Positions 26,411 to 34,802 of a stretch of 38,584 nucleotides of DNA are shown piece after piece. Both the position numbers and the translations under genes were made by a program. Location of the stretch: assembly GCA_023453125.1 (NCBI GenBank), contig JAEXUB010000269.1, positions 1 through 38,584 on the forward strand, read 5' to 3'. Each line of letters begins with the position of its first letter. Position 1 is the stretch's first letter. The notes under the pieces are model-generated. The model ran no database searches. It had not been told where the DNA came from and saw nothing but the letters and a program-made list of their open reading frames with translations. Source of the DNA: Bacteroidota bacterium (GTDB lineage Bacteria > Bacteroidota > Ignavibacteria > Ignavibacteriales > Melioribacteraceae).

Positions 26411-27865
26411 CTATCCTTTTATAACCCCCAAAGGTTTCAGCTTTGCCACTTTAGAGGCAATGCCGGCATTATGCATTACATCAACTACCTGAGAGACATC
26501 CTTATAAGCTGAAGGCATTTCCTCAGCGATTGTTTTGTATCCGTCAGCCATTACTACAATGCCTTTGTTCGAAAGCTCTTTAATCAGGTCTTTTCCTTTT
26601 CCTTCTTTCAAGGCCTGGTGTCTGCTCTGAAGCCTTCCGGCGCCGTGACAAGTGCTCCCGAATGTTTCATCCATTGATTTTTTTCTGCCTACAGCAATGT
26701 ATGAGTATCTCCCCATATCTCCGGGAATAAGAACAGGCTGACCGGCAGAACGGTATTCCGTTGGGATATCAGGACTTCCCCCTGGGAATGAGCGGGTAGC
26801 CCCTTTTCTGTGAACACAGAGTTTTTTCTTCTTTCCGTTTATTGTATGCTCTTCAATTTTGGCAATATTGTGGCAGACATCATAAACCAGTTTAAAGCCC
26901 AGCTCGGCTTCGGAAATTGAAAGAGTATCTATAATAGTTCTTTTTGCAAGCTCCATAATAATCTGTCTGTTGTTCCATGCGAAATTCGCTGCACAGCTCA
27001 TTGCCGATAAATATTCCCTGCCTTCCTGCGAATTAAGGGGTGCGCAGGCCAGCTGCCGGTCGGGCAGATTAAAACCGAATTTCTTCTCTTCCTTAATCAG
27101 GAGTTTAAGATAATCATCGCATACCTGGTAACCGAGTCCCCGTGAGCCGGTATGAATCTGTATCACAATCTGTCCTTTAAATAATCCAAATGCCTCGGCG
27201 GTATTTTCATCGTAAATGGTTTCAACATAATCAATTTCAAGAAAATGATTCCCCGAGCCGAGTGTTCCTGCCTGGTCGAACCCTCTTTCAATTGCCTTAG
27301 GGCTAACTGCAGAAGGGTCGGCTCCGTGTAGCTTTCCATTCTCTTCGGTAAAATTCAAATCACTCTCTTTTCCAAATCCATTTTCAACAGCCCATCCCGC
27401 TCCGTTAAGAAGAATTTTTTTTATATCGCCTGAAGAAAGTTTTCTGATAGCGCCTTTGGATCCGATGCCGGTAGGAATATTTTTAAACATATTCTCAACA
27501 AGCTTTTTGATGTCTGCTTTTTGCGGGTCTAATGAAAGACCGGTTCTTGCCAGTCTTACGCCGCAGTTAATATCATAGCCAACGCCGCCGGGAGAAATAA
27601 CTCCTTCTTCAGTATTTGTCGCTGCCACCCCGCCAATAGGGAATCCGTATCCCCAATGAATATCGGGCATTGCGAGGCTGAACTTTTCAATTCCCGGTAG
27701 ATGGGCAACATTTACTACCTGTTTTATTGCTTCATCGTTGCTAATGGATGAGCTCATCATTTGTTCGGAAGCGTAAATCCTCCCCGGGACTTTCATTCCT
27801 CCGAAAGGGGGAATTTCCCAGAGCATTTCATCAATCTGCTTTATTTCAATTCCCGAAATTTTCAT
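26411..27865 (-). CDS. rtcB: RNA-splicing ligase RtcB (3'-phosphate RNA ligase)
   Basis: A 484-residue GTP- and manganese-dependent ligase that joins 2',3'-cyclic- or 3'-phosphate RNA ends to 5'-OH ends. Active-site residues are intact: D98 and C101 in GYDINCGVRL, N206/H207 in GSGNHFLE, H238 in QIHTGSRG, H332 in VCHNIA, and H407 in TCHGAGR, the GMP-accepting histidine. Length and spacing match the archaeal-type enzyme closely. The ATG shares its A with the archease stop (TAATG), so the two are translationally coupled. It ends with TAG. Confidence 0.96.
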   Translation of the reverse strand: MKISGIEIKQIDEMLWEIPPFGGMKVPGRIYASEQMMSSSISNDEAIKQVVNVAHLPGIEKFSLAMPDIHWGYGFPIGGVAATNTEEGVISPGGVGYDINCGVRLARTGLSLDPQKADIKKLVENMFKNIPTGIGSKGAIRKLSSGDIKKILLNGAGWAVENGFGKESDLNFTEENGKLHGADPSAVSPKAIERGFDQAGTLGSGNHFLEIDYVETIYDENTAEAFGLFKGQIVIQIHTGSRGLGYQVCDDYLKLLIKEEKKFGFNLPDRQLACAPLNSQEGREYLSAMSCAANFAWNNRQIIMELAKRTIIDTLSISEAELGFKLVYDVCHNIAKIEEHTINGKKKKLCVHRKGATRSFPGGSPDIPTEYRSAGQPVLIPGDMGRYSYIAVGRKKSMDETFGSTCHGAGRLQSRHQALKEGKGKDLIKELSNKGIVVMADGYKTIAEEMPSAYKDVSQVVDVMHNAGIASKVAKLKPLGVIKG

Positions 27866-28290
27866 TATATATCAAATACCAGTTTTGTCCTATAAAGTTT
27901 TCCGTCAAATTTCATATTAACCTGATGAAAAGTAACTGCTTTTATTTCTGCCTTAAGAGTATGTTTTGAGGGATTGAAATCCTCAAAATAAATTACCGAT
28001 TTAAGACTCAAATCCGAATTATTCTCTATTACAAGGTGTTTTATCTTAGAGAAAACGAGCCTTCTGGCAAACAGAATAAAATTGAGTTCGCTTAGAAAAT
28101 CAACCAGAAGTTCTTCTATTGTCTTTGCTTCCAACTCAATGTGAAGTTCGAAAGGGGAATCTGAAACTGTGTTTTCGAGGACAGAAGATTTCCAAGCTTC
28201 TGAAGCGGCATAAAATAATTTTTCGACAGATTCTGCATATACTTCGACAGCAATATCCGCAGTATGGTTAATAAATCTAAATCCTTCCAT
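27865..28290 (-). CDS. Archease, RtcB activation factor
   Basis: A 141-residue protein that promotes RtcB guanylylation and multiple turnover. The signature NHTADIAVEVYAES (about 8-21) carries the metal-binding aspartate, and the C-terminal KAVTFHQVNMKFDGKLYRTK segment is also typical. The start is well fixed by homology. However, the ATG is directly preceded by the U-tract of an intrinsic terminator, leaving no room for a Shine-Dalgarno. How it is transcribed and translated is therefore unclear. Confidence 0.93.
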   Translation of the reverse strand: MEGFRFINHTADIAVEVYAESVEKLFYAASEAWKSSVLENTVSDSPFELHIELEAKTIEELLVDFLSELNFILFARRLVFSKIKHLVIENNSDLSLKSVIYFEDFNPSKHTLKAEIKAVTFHQVNMKFDGKLYRTKLVFDI

Positions 28291-28315
28291 AAAAAACCCC
28301 GTTTGTCACGGGGTT
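28291..28315 (-). terminator. Intrinsic terminator between the DUF5916 gene and archease
   Basis: On the minus strand a seven-pair stem (AACCCCG with CGGGGTT, loop TGACAAA) is followed by six T. It lies about 33 bases downstream of the DUF5916 stop and ends exactly at the archease start codon. It should terminate the DUF5916 transcript or attenuate read-through into archease-rtcB. Confidence 0.9.
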
Positions 28316-28347
28316 AATTAAAGAAATAGGAGTATTAAAAACAAATA

Positions 28348-30531
28348 TTAAAAATAGTAGAGGTATTTTATTTTAAAAACGCCTGCTCTTTCGCGCACAT
28401 TCATAGTATCATAACGCCAGGCATTATTTTCTTTGAATGGAGATCTATCCTGAATTTCGTTAATTGCAAGATAAATCCAGCTTTTTGGAGAAAACTGATA
28501 TGAAAAGAGGAAACCAATAATTAGTCTTTCTATCCTGTTTGAAGAGCGGAGGAATACATTATCGGCATACATTCTTATATTAAAGTCATTTATAGGAGTA
28601 ACAGAAAAATAGGGACGGGTATTATATGTAATATCGTCAATATTATTATCAGGATTCATTTCGAGCCAGGCATTAATCGAGGTGCCCAGTTCAAGAATCT
28701 TAGAGATTTTCCAGGAGAGTCCGCCTCCAAACCAGGAATATCCTCCCAGATAATTGCGGGCAAAGTTATATGTTTTGGCGTAGCCGCCGTGAAAATTTGC
28801 ATCCCAGTTCGGAGATGTATTAATCCAGGTTGAATAAGTTATTTCCCAGTTGTTATAATCGACGCCAGCATCTCTGCTCTTGCCTCCGTCAACGCATATC
28901 TCAAATCCCCAGTTATCCCTGAAATTCATATCAAGGACAAGAATTCCGAAGTAATCTGTGAATGCGTCAATTTTTTCATAATTCACTCCAACACCTCCCA
29001 TAAGAAGCACTTCTCTTACATATCCTTCGCCAAAATACCATCTCGGTCCGGCAAGCGTTAGTGAATTGAAAGTGCCTTTCCAGGGAACATATCCAATCTG
29101 GTTTGCATCGAACTTATTTCCTACATATCTGTTCCGGGAAAGGATTGCATACGTCTCGCTGAATTTCATGAAGCCGGCCGATACTGCCACATCCGCCGAA
29201 TCTTTATTAAATGCCGTAGCAGCCTGATAGGAAAGCTGCCAGTTATCACCTCTGAATGCACCGTCAACATCAAGTACGCCGTAAGTGTTTTCCTTTGACT
29301 GTTTGCCTACGAAGAGAACTCCAATCTGTGAATTGCCGAGAATCTGCTTTTTAACTCTCGCGGATGCGAATACCGCTGATGGTTCTGTAAACTTAGTATT
29401 GCCGACCTCATATTCTTTTTCAGCGGTGGTGGCCACAAAACCGCCGTATTCAAAATCGCCAAGACGCCCGAAAGCTTTTGCGCCGAAGGTTAAAGGCACT
29501 TCTGAGCCGTCGGCTAATTTCTTTCCGATTCTTCTCGAATAAAAAAGCTCAAGAGGCTGATAAAAGCCTGAATTTCTCTGTCTCCCCGAAGCCATAAAGA
29601 TTTCGTTTCCCTGAGTAAAGAAGGGGCGGCGTTCATTAAAGTAAGTTTCATAACGGGATATGTTGAAATTAAATGGGTCGGCTTCTATCTGCGCAAAATC
29701 GGGATTTGCAGTTGCCTGGAGTGTAAGCTGCGGAGATGGATTATAAAAAATATCCATTCCTATGGTGGGGGAGAATTTATATTTACCCGATTCAGGATTA
29801 TATTCTACTTTTGAGAGACCAACAGGATAGATTTCAAGATTTAATCCCTTCGTTGTGGGCTTGAATTCTTCAAATACAAGTTTGCCGAATTTTGATACTC
29901 GCTGCCCCTCATTCTCAACATAATTGCACCAGTATAAGTCTTCATTATTAATAGGGCGGAAGCGGTCAAAATCTATTCCCCAGTAAATTTGTTTCTCGTC
30001 GTATTGTATTGATTTATAAGGGATTTCCATTTCAATTGCATAACCCCAGTTATATATTTTAGCGTCGCTGAACCAGATGCCGTCCCAGTTATAATCTCTG
30101 TTTCTGGCGTCGTCAAGAAGCCGGCAGTCGGCCCTTATTCCGCTTGCAGTTACCGCAAACTTGTAGGCGGTTTTCTGGTCATTAAAAGTATCAATCATGA
30201 ATGAGACGATATCGCCTCCTCCCTGATCCTGCTGTCCTGTATATTTAGTTATATTCTCAGGTTCGTCATAACATAAGAATAGGCAGTATATTGATTCTTC
30301 GCTTGTTAGAATTTTAATAACGGTTTTCCTTGAAGGGGCTTTAGCAAAATAGGGGGAGAGCTGAAAAAAGTCGGAAATAGAATCCGCCCGGTTCCAGGCG
30401 GCATCAATAATTCCGTCAACAACAATCGGCCCGGGGGCTTTTTTCAATTTAATTGTCTTATCCTGATTTTTGAGGCCGTCTGCAAGGAGCAGTGGGGCTG
30501 TAAGACACAATAATAGTAATATTCTTTTCAT
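28348..30531 (-). CDS. DUF5916 outer-membrane protein with N-terminal CBM9-like domain
   Basis: 727 residues. A signal peptide (about 1-18) is followed by a carbohydrate-binding family 9-like beta-sandwich (about 25-225, starting with a VDGIIDAAWNRAD motif) and a long DUF5916 region (about 240-727) with alternating Tyr/Trp-rich strands typical of an outer-membrane barrel. It ends in YLYYF, consistent with a barrel C-terminus. The function of DUF5916 proteins is unknown; carbohydrate binding is only suggested by the CBM9-like fold. It is divergent from the GWxTD genes, with 153 bases between, and followed by an intrinsic terminator. Confidence 0.88.
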   Translation of the reverse strand: MKRILLLLCLTAPLLLADGLKNQDKTIKLKKAPGPIVVDGIIDAAWNRADSISDFFQLSPYFAKAPSRKTVIKILTSEESIYCLFLCYDEPENITKYTGQQDQGGGDIVSFMIDTFNDQKTAYKFAVTASGIRADCRLLDDARNRDYNWDGIWFSDAKIYNWGYAIEMEIPYKSIQYDEKQIYWGIDFDRFRPINNEDLYWCNYVENEGQRVSKFGKLVFEEFKPTTKGLNLEIYPVGLSKVEYNPESGKYKFSPTIGMDIFYNPSPQLTLQATANPDFAQIEADPFNFNISRYETYFNERRPFFTQGNEIFMASGRQRNSGFYQPLELFYSRRIGKKLADGSEVPLTFGAKAFGRLGDFEYGGFVATTAEKEYEVGNTKFTEPSAVFASARVKKQILGNSQIGVLFVGKQSKENTYGVLDVDGAFRGDNWQLSYQAATAFNKDSADVAVSAGFMKFSETYAILSRNRYVGNKFDANQIGYVPWKGTFNSLTLAGPRWYFGEGYVREVLLMGGVGVNYEKIDAFTDYFGILVLDMNFRDNWGFEICVDGGKSRDAGVDYNNWEITYSTWINTSPNWDANFHGGYAKTYNFARNYLGGYSWFGGGLSWKISKILELGTSINAWLEMNPDNNIDDITYNTRPYFSVTPINDFNIRMYADNVFLRSSNRIERLIIGFLFSYQFSPKSWIYLAINEIQDRSPFKENNAWRYDTMNVRERAGVFKIKYLYYF

Positions 30532-30578
30532 AATAACCTCGCTTTGTTTTCCCTTTGGATATTTAGACTCGTCAAAGT

Positions 30579-30592
30579 ACGAAAGGTTTCGT
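30579..30592. promoter_or_regulatory. Palindrome in the DUF5916/GWxTD divergent region
   Basis: ACGAAA and TTTCGT are exact complements around a central GG, midway between the two divergent start codons. The form is that of a dimeric regulator's operator serving both promoters. No family can be assigned. Confidence 0.35.
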
Positions 30593-30684
30593 GGTTGGCG
30601 GATTTATTTATTGGAAGGGATTCTTTTTAGGATTGATTATGAAAATAGATTTTTTATTTTTAGCCATCATTCTTGCGGGATTCA

Positions 30685-32649
30685 ATGAGGAAAATATTAC
30701 TGTTTTATTTACTGCTGGCTTCAATTGTAATCTGCCAGAATAAGAATACGATCGATTACAATGAAGGAATGGATGCCTTAGCTAAGGGGGATTCATCTGC
30801 GGCGGAAATTCTATTTCTGCAGTCAGCCGATATTTACAAAGATGCCGCTTCTTTTTACCGGCTGGGGCAGCTTTATTCTGTAAAAAACACTCTTTCATCA
30901 AGCAAAAAAGCGGAACGCTATTTCGGCGAGGCTGCAAAGAGGGAAAGAGGGAACGTTGATTACAGGCGGGCCTATGCAAAACATCTTGCTGCCAATAAGG
31001 ATTCCGACGCTTTGGATGAATTTGAAGAGATTATAAAAGACTTTCCAAAACTTATTGAACCAAAGCTTTGGCTTGCCGATTATTATAGCGCCCAATCGGG
31101 AAATGTTTCCCCGATTATCCAAAGAAATGCGGGGTCCAATTTGAGCAGACCGGAAAGCAAAAGAATTGAGGACTTTAAAAAAGCGGAAGAGCTTTTTGCC
31201 GGCGTACTTTCTGCCGAACCTGACAACAGGGAGGCCTTATGGGGAATGGCTGAACTTTATTTGAAAGCAAAAAATTACGATAAATCTTCTCTCCTATTAA
31301 GAAAATACTGCGCCGTTACCGATACATCCAAAAAAGCTTTTCTATTGCTTGGAATAATTGATAACACAAAGAGGGAATGGAAAACAGCAAAAGAATCTTT
31401 TGAAAAAGCGTTTTCACTAATGACGCAGGAGGAAAGGAGTGATTATTTATACAATTCAGTGGTGGACCTTTTAAAACCTAAATTTGTTATTGATGAACAT
31501 TTTGATAGCAAAGCAGAAATTGAAGAATTAATTAGAAGATTTTGGGACTCATATTCCTTCAATCCCGATGGAGGTATTTATACAAGAGAAATTGAGCACT
31601 ATGCAAGAACGGCTTTTGCAAATATTTATCTTTCAGAAACTGGCTCAAAGTCTTTTGGTCGCAATAGTGCCAAAGGAGAAGCATATGTGCGCTACGGAAT
31701 ACCCGATTCGGTTTTTTCAGCATTAAATAGAAATACATTAAAATCTTCTCAGGTTTGGAACTATGATGATTTTTATCTGGAATTCACTTCAAATAAAGGA
31801 GGAATCGGTCACGGCAATCAGTCATTCTTTGATTGGAAGAAAGAAAATGAATTTCAAAGGTATTCTCCATACCGGATTAAAGAAAAGATTGAATATGACT
31901 TTTATACTTTTGAACCTGCCGGGAAGAATAATTCCGGGGAAGCGGAAGCCTATTTTGTTTTCAGCTATCCCGAATTCGGGGGAAGCGCACGTTACAAAAT
32001 TTCAGTCTATGACAATGAACTTATAAGATTAAGCGATGGAGCCGGATGGATTAGCAGGCCGAATGCCCCCTCCGGAGTTGGATGCATATCTACCCTTCTT
32101 CCGCAGTCAAAAGGATTGTTAAAAGTTGCTGTAGATAATGGAGCAGATACCGGTACATTTATTTCTGCCGATTATAATAATAGAGAAATTGATGAAATGC
32201 CGCGGATAAGCGATATTGTTTTTGTTTCGCAAATTGATTCGAACCGCATAATTCCAGGTGCAATTAAAAGAGGCAGTCTTTCTATTGTCCCGGCGGTTAA
32301 GAAGACATTTAATGCGGCCGCACCGCTAAACATTTATTTTGAGATTAGCGGGCTGAAAAAAGGGAATGACAACCTTTACAGTTTTGAACAGACAATCAGT
32401 TTTAAGAAAAATATTGAGAATGATGATGAAGGACTGATTGAAAAAATAGCCGGACTTCTGTCAAAAAAGAGGGGAGAAATATCTGAATCAGCCACAAAGC
32501 TGACTAAAGAAAGCCGTCACCGGGTTTATCTTAATCAGGATGTAAAGAATCTTAAAGCGGGCGATTATGAAGTAATTATAAGAATTAAAGATAAGGTGAG
32601 CGGTCTTGAATCTGAAAAACGGACTGCAGCAAAAATTACCGGAAGCTGA
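30685..32649 (+). CDS. GWxTD-family protein with TPR-like repeats; signature degenerate
   Basis: 654 residues from ATG 30685. A TTG twelve bases upstream is possible but would put charged residues before the signal peptide. An N-terminal signal segment (about 1-17) precedes TPR-like helical repeats (about 25-250). The region homologous to the GWxTD domain (about 265-400) follows, then a beta-rich C-terminal part. At the family signature it reads GRNSA (325-329) followed by KGEAYVRYG, so the W, T and D of GWxTD are all replaced while the flanking residues are kept. It is clearly paralogous to the next gene, five bases downstream. The family has no known biochemical role. Confidence 0.82.
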   Translation: MRKILLFYLLLASIVICQNKNTIDYNEGMDALAKGDSSAAEILFLQSADIYKDAASFYRLGQLYSVKNTLSSSKKAERYFGEAAKRERGNVDYRRAYAKHLAANKDSDALDEFEEIIKDFPKLIEPKLWLADYYSAQSGNVSPIIQRNAGSNLSRPESKRIEDFKKAEELFAGVLSAEPDNREALWGMAELYLKAKNYDKSSLLLRKYCAVTDTSKKAFLLLGIIDNTKREWKTAKESFEKAFSLMTQEERSDYLYNSVVDLLKPKFVIDEHFDSKAEIEELIRRFWDSYSFNPDGGIYTREIEHYARTAFANIYLSETGSKSFGRNSAKGEAYVRYGIPDSVFSALNRNTLKSSQVWNYDDFYLEFTSNKGGIGHGNQSFFDWKKENEFQRYSPYRIKEKIEYDFYTFEPAGKNNSGEAEAYFVFSYPEFGGSARYKISVYDNELIRLSDGAGWISRPNAPSGVGCISTLLPQSKGLLKVAVDNGADTGTFISADYNNREIDEMPRISDIVFVSQIDSNRIIPGAIKRGSLSIVPAVKKTFNAAAPLNIYFEISGLKKGNDNLYSFEQTISFKKNIENDDEGLIEKIAGLLSKKRGEISESATKLTKESRHRVYLNQDVKNLKAGDYEVIIRIKDKVSGLESEKRTAAKITGS

Positions 32650-32654
32650 GAATA

Positions 32655-34802
32655 ATGGCATCAATTAAGGAATTAGGGGTTTATTTAATAAGTATAATGT
32701 TGAGCATTGGACTTCCATGCCTGCTGCAGGCTCAATCGGAAAAGCCTGAAGAATATCTAAACGGAATCAAATTCCTGGCTGCAAATGATACTGCCGCGGC
32801 AGAAAGCTGTCTTATAAGTTCCATTGCAAAGCATAGGGATGCCGATTCCTATTATCAGCTCGGGAAAATACAGGCGGCAAAGAAAACTTACAAAAGCAGA
32901 AACGATGCTCTTGAAAACCTTAAACAGGCCTCATTACGGAAGCCTGATAATCTTATCTACCGTCTGGACTACCTGAGGCTGCTTGAGGAGTTTGCGATAT
33001 ATTCTGCTATTAACGGATATAAAAAACTTACTGAGGAGTTTAAAGAGTCTCCTATTCCGTGGATAAGGCTTGGCGAAATTAATCTAAAGGGATTTAATGA
33101 ATATAAAGATTCCAAAAAGATTGGAAAAGAGGAGGATCCCCGTTACGATTTTGACCTATCAGAAACTGCAAAGCAGGATTTTTTAGAGGCGCAATCCTGC
33201 TTTATAAATGCCTTAAGAGTAGATTCTTTAAATTATGACGCAATGATAGGGTTGAGCCGGCTTTACGAGAATTCGAACAATGAAAAAAGAGCTGTTGCGA
33301 TATTAAAAAAATTAATCAGGCGGAATCCGGCCGATAAAAATGCCCGGCTCTGGCTTGGAATGATTTATCACAGATTTAACAAGCCCGGTGAGGCATCCAA
33401 AGAATTTGAAAAGGCCATCAGCCTAATGACCTACGAAGAAAGAGAAGACTTCATTTACAATTCAGTAGTAAAAATAATAACTCCCGCTTATGGCGAAGAG
33501 ATTGAAAGACTTTCGAAGGAGGAGATAGAGTCTGCAATTGCAAGATTCTGGAAGGTTTCGAATCCGCTGCTGTTATCGGAATATAATGAAAGGCTGCTTG
33601 AACACTATTCAAGGATGGCCTACTCGAATTTATATTTTAGCGTTCCAAAACTCGGAATTGAAGGGTGGAAAACAGACAGAGGCGAAGTCTATTTAAGGTA
33701 CGGTGAGCCGCTTAAAAAAACAAAGATACGCCCGTATATTTCGAACAGCGGATTCATGACTGCAAAGAGCGATATCTGGAATTACGATGGTTTTGAATTA
33801 TCCTTTGATGATTACGCCATGAACGGCGATTTTAAACTAAGCTGGGAGAGGGGAAACTCGGAACGGTTCGGCTCGGGGCTGCGAAGCAATATTTTTTCAT
33901 TTGAATTGTTCGGGAAAATTAAGGAAGAGGCAATACAGCTATATAAGCCGAAAGGAAAGCAGTTTAATATTAACCTCGGAATATATTCATTCGTAAACTT
34001 TTCCGACGGAAGAAATAACTCAACAGATTCTTATCTAGCGTATGAAATTCCTGTGCGCGACTCAACCGGAAAGATAACAGGGACGTACGAACCCTTTGAA
34101 ACCGGCCTGTTTATATTCGATAGAATGTTTAATCCTGTTTTCGAAAAGAGAAGCCTTTCATTAGCCCCCCGGATAAAATCAATTTTGGATGACAACCGGA
34201 ATCGGGATAAGATAGAAACAATTAAATTCACATTTCCGGCAGATACAGTTTCATTCGCGTTTGAAGCCAGAAAGCAAAAGGACAGCAGTTTCTTCTCTAA
34301 CCATTCTCTTTTGGGAAGGAAAACAATTAAGGAAGGGGAGCTGAATCTCAGCGACCTGGTTCTTGCTTCGGCAATATCGGTATCAGAGGAAATTCCGGGA
34401 GCAGTTAAAAGAGACGATTACTACATTATGCCCCGCATCAACGCGGCTTTTAAAAATAATGAGGAAATATATCTTTATTATGAGGCATACAATCTGAGTA
34501 AGAGGGAAGATAATCTGAATGATTTCGAACAGATAATAACAGTCCAGGAACATAAGGAGGAGCAGGAGGGGGGAGGACTGAAGAAACTGGTGCTCAAATT
34601 GTCAGAGGCTCTTTTTGGAGAGAGCAATAAGCTCTCATTGTCTTCCTCATACAGAACAGCAGAAACCAATTGCCGGCAGTATATTCAACTGGACTTATCA
34701 AAGCTTTCCCCCGGCAGATATGATCTGATAGTGGAAGTGTTTGATAAAATAACCGGTAAAAGAACAAGCGAAACAACAGTTATGGACATTTCAGACAAAT
34801 AA
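32655..34802 (+). CDS. GWxTD domain protein with TPR-like repeats
   Basis: 715 residues. A signal peptide (about 1-27, ending near LLQAQ) is followed by TPR-like helices (about 30-270) and the GWxTD domain with intact signature G337-W-K-T-D341 and RGEVYLRYG. A long beta-rich C-terminal region resembles the adhesin-like half of other family members. It shares layout and many motifs with the preceding gene (for example AISLMTYEEREDFIYNSVV against AFSLMTQEERSDYLYNSVV), so the pair arose by tandem duplication. It is probably periplasmic or surface-associated. Its stop directly abuts the stop of the convergent phosphatase gene, and no terminator separates them. Confidence 0.88.
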   Translation: MASIKELGVYLISIMLSIGLPCLLQAQSEKPEEYLNGIKFLAANDTAAAESCLISSIAKHRDADSYYQLGKIQAAKKTYKSRNDALENLKQASLRKPDNLIYRLDYLRLLEEFAIYSAINGYKKLTEEFKESPIPWIRLGEINLKGFNEYKDSKKIGKEEDPRYDFDLSETAKQDFLEAQSCFINALRVDSLNYDAMIGLSRLYENSNNEKRAVAILKKLIRRNPADKNARLWLGMIYHRFNKPGEASKEFEKAISLMTYEEREDFIYNSVVKIITPAYGEEIERLSKEEIESAIARFWKVSNPLLLSEYNERLLEHYSRMAYSNLYFSVPKLGIEGWKTDRGEVYLRYGEPLKKTKIRPYISNSGFMTAKSDIWNYDGFELSFDDYAMNGDFKLSWERGNSERFGSGLRSNIFSFELFGKIKEEAIQLYKPKGKQFNINLGIYSFVNFSDGRNNSTDSYLAYEIPVRDSTGKITGTYEPFETGLFIFDRMFNPVFEKRSLSLAPRIKSILDDNRNRDKIETIKFTFPADTVSFAFEARKQKDSSFFSNHSLLGRKTIKEGELNLSDLVLASAISVSEEIPGAVKRDDYYIMPRINAAFKNNEEIYLYYEAYNLSKREDNLNDFEQIITVQEHKEEQEGGGLKKLVLKLSEALFGESNKLSLSSSYRTAETNCRQYIQLDLSKLSPGRYDLIVEVFDKITGKRTSETTVMDISDK

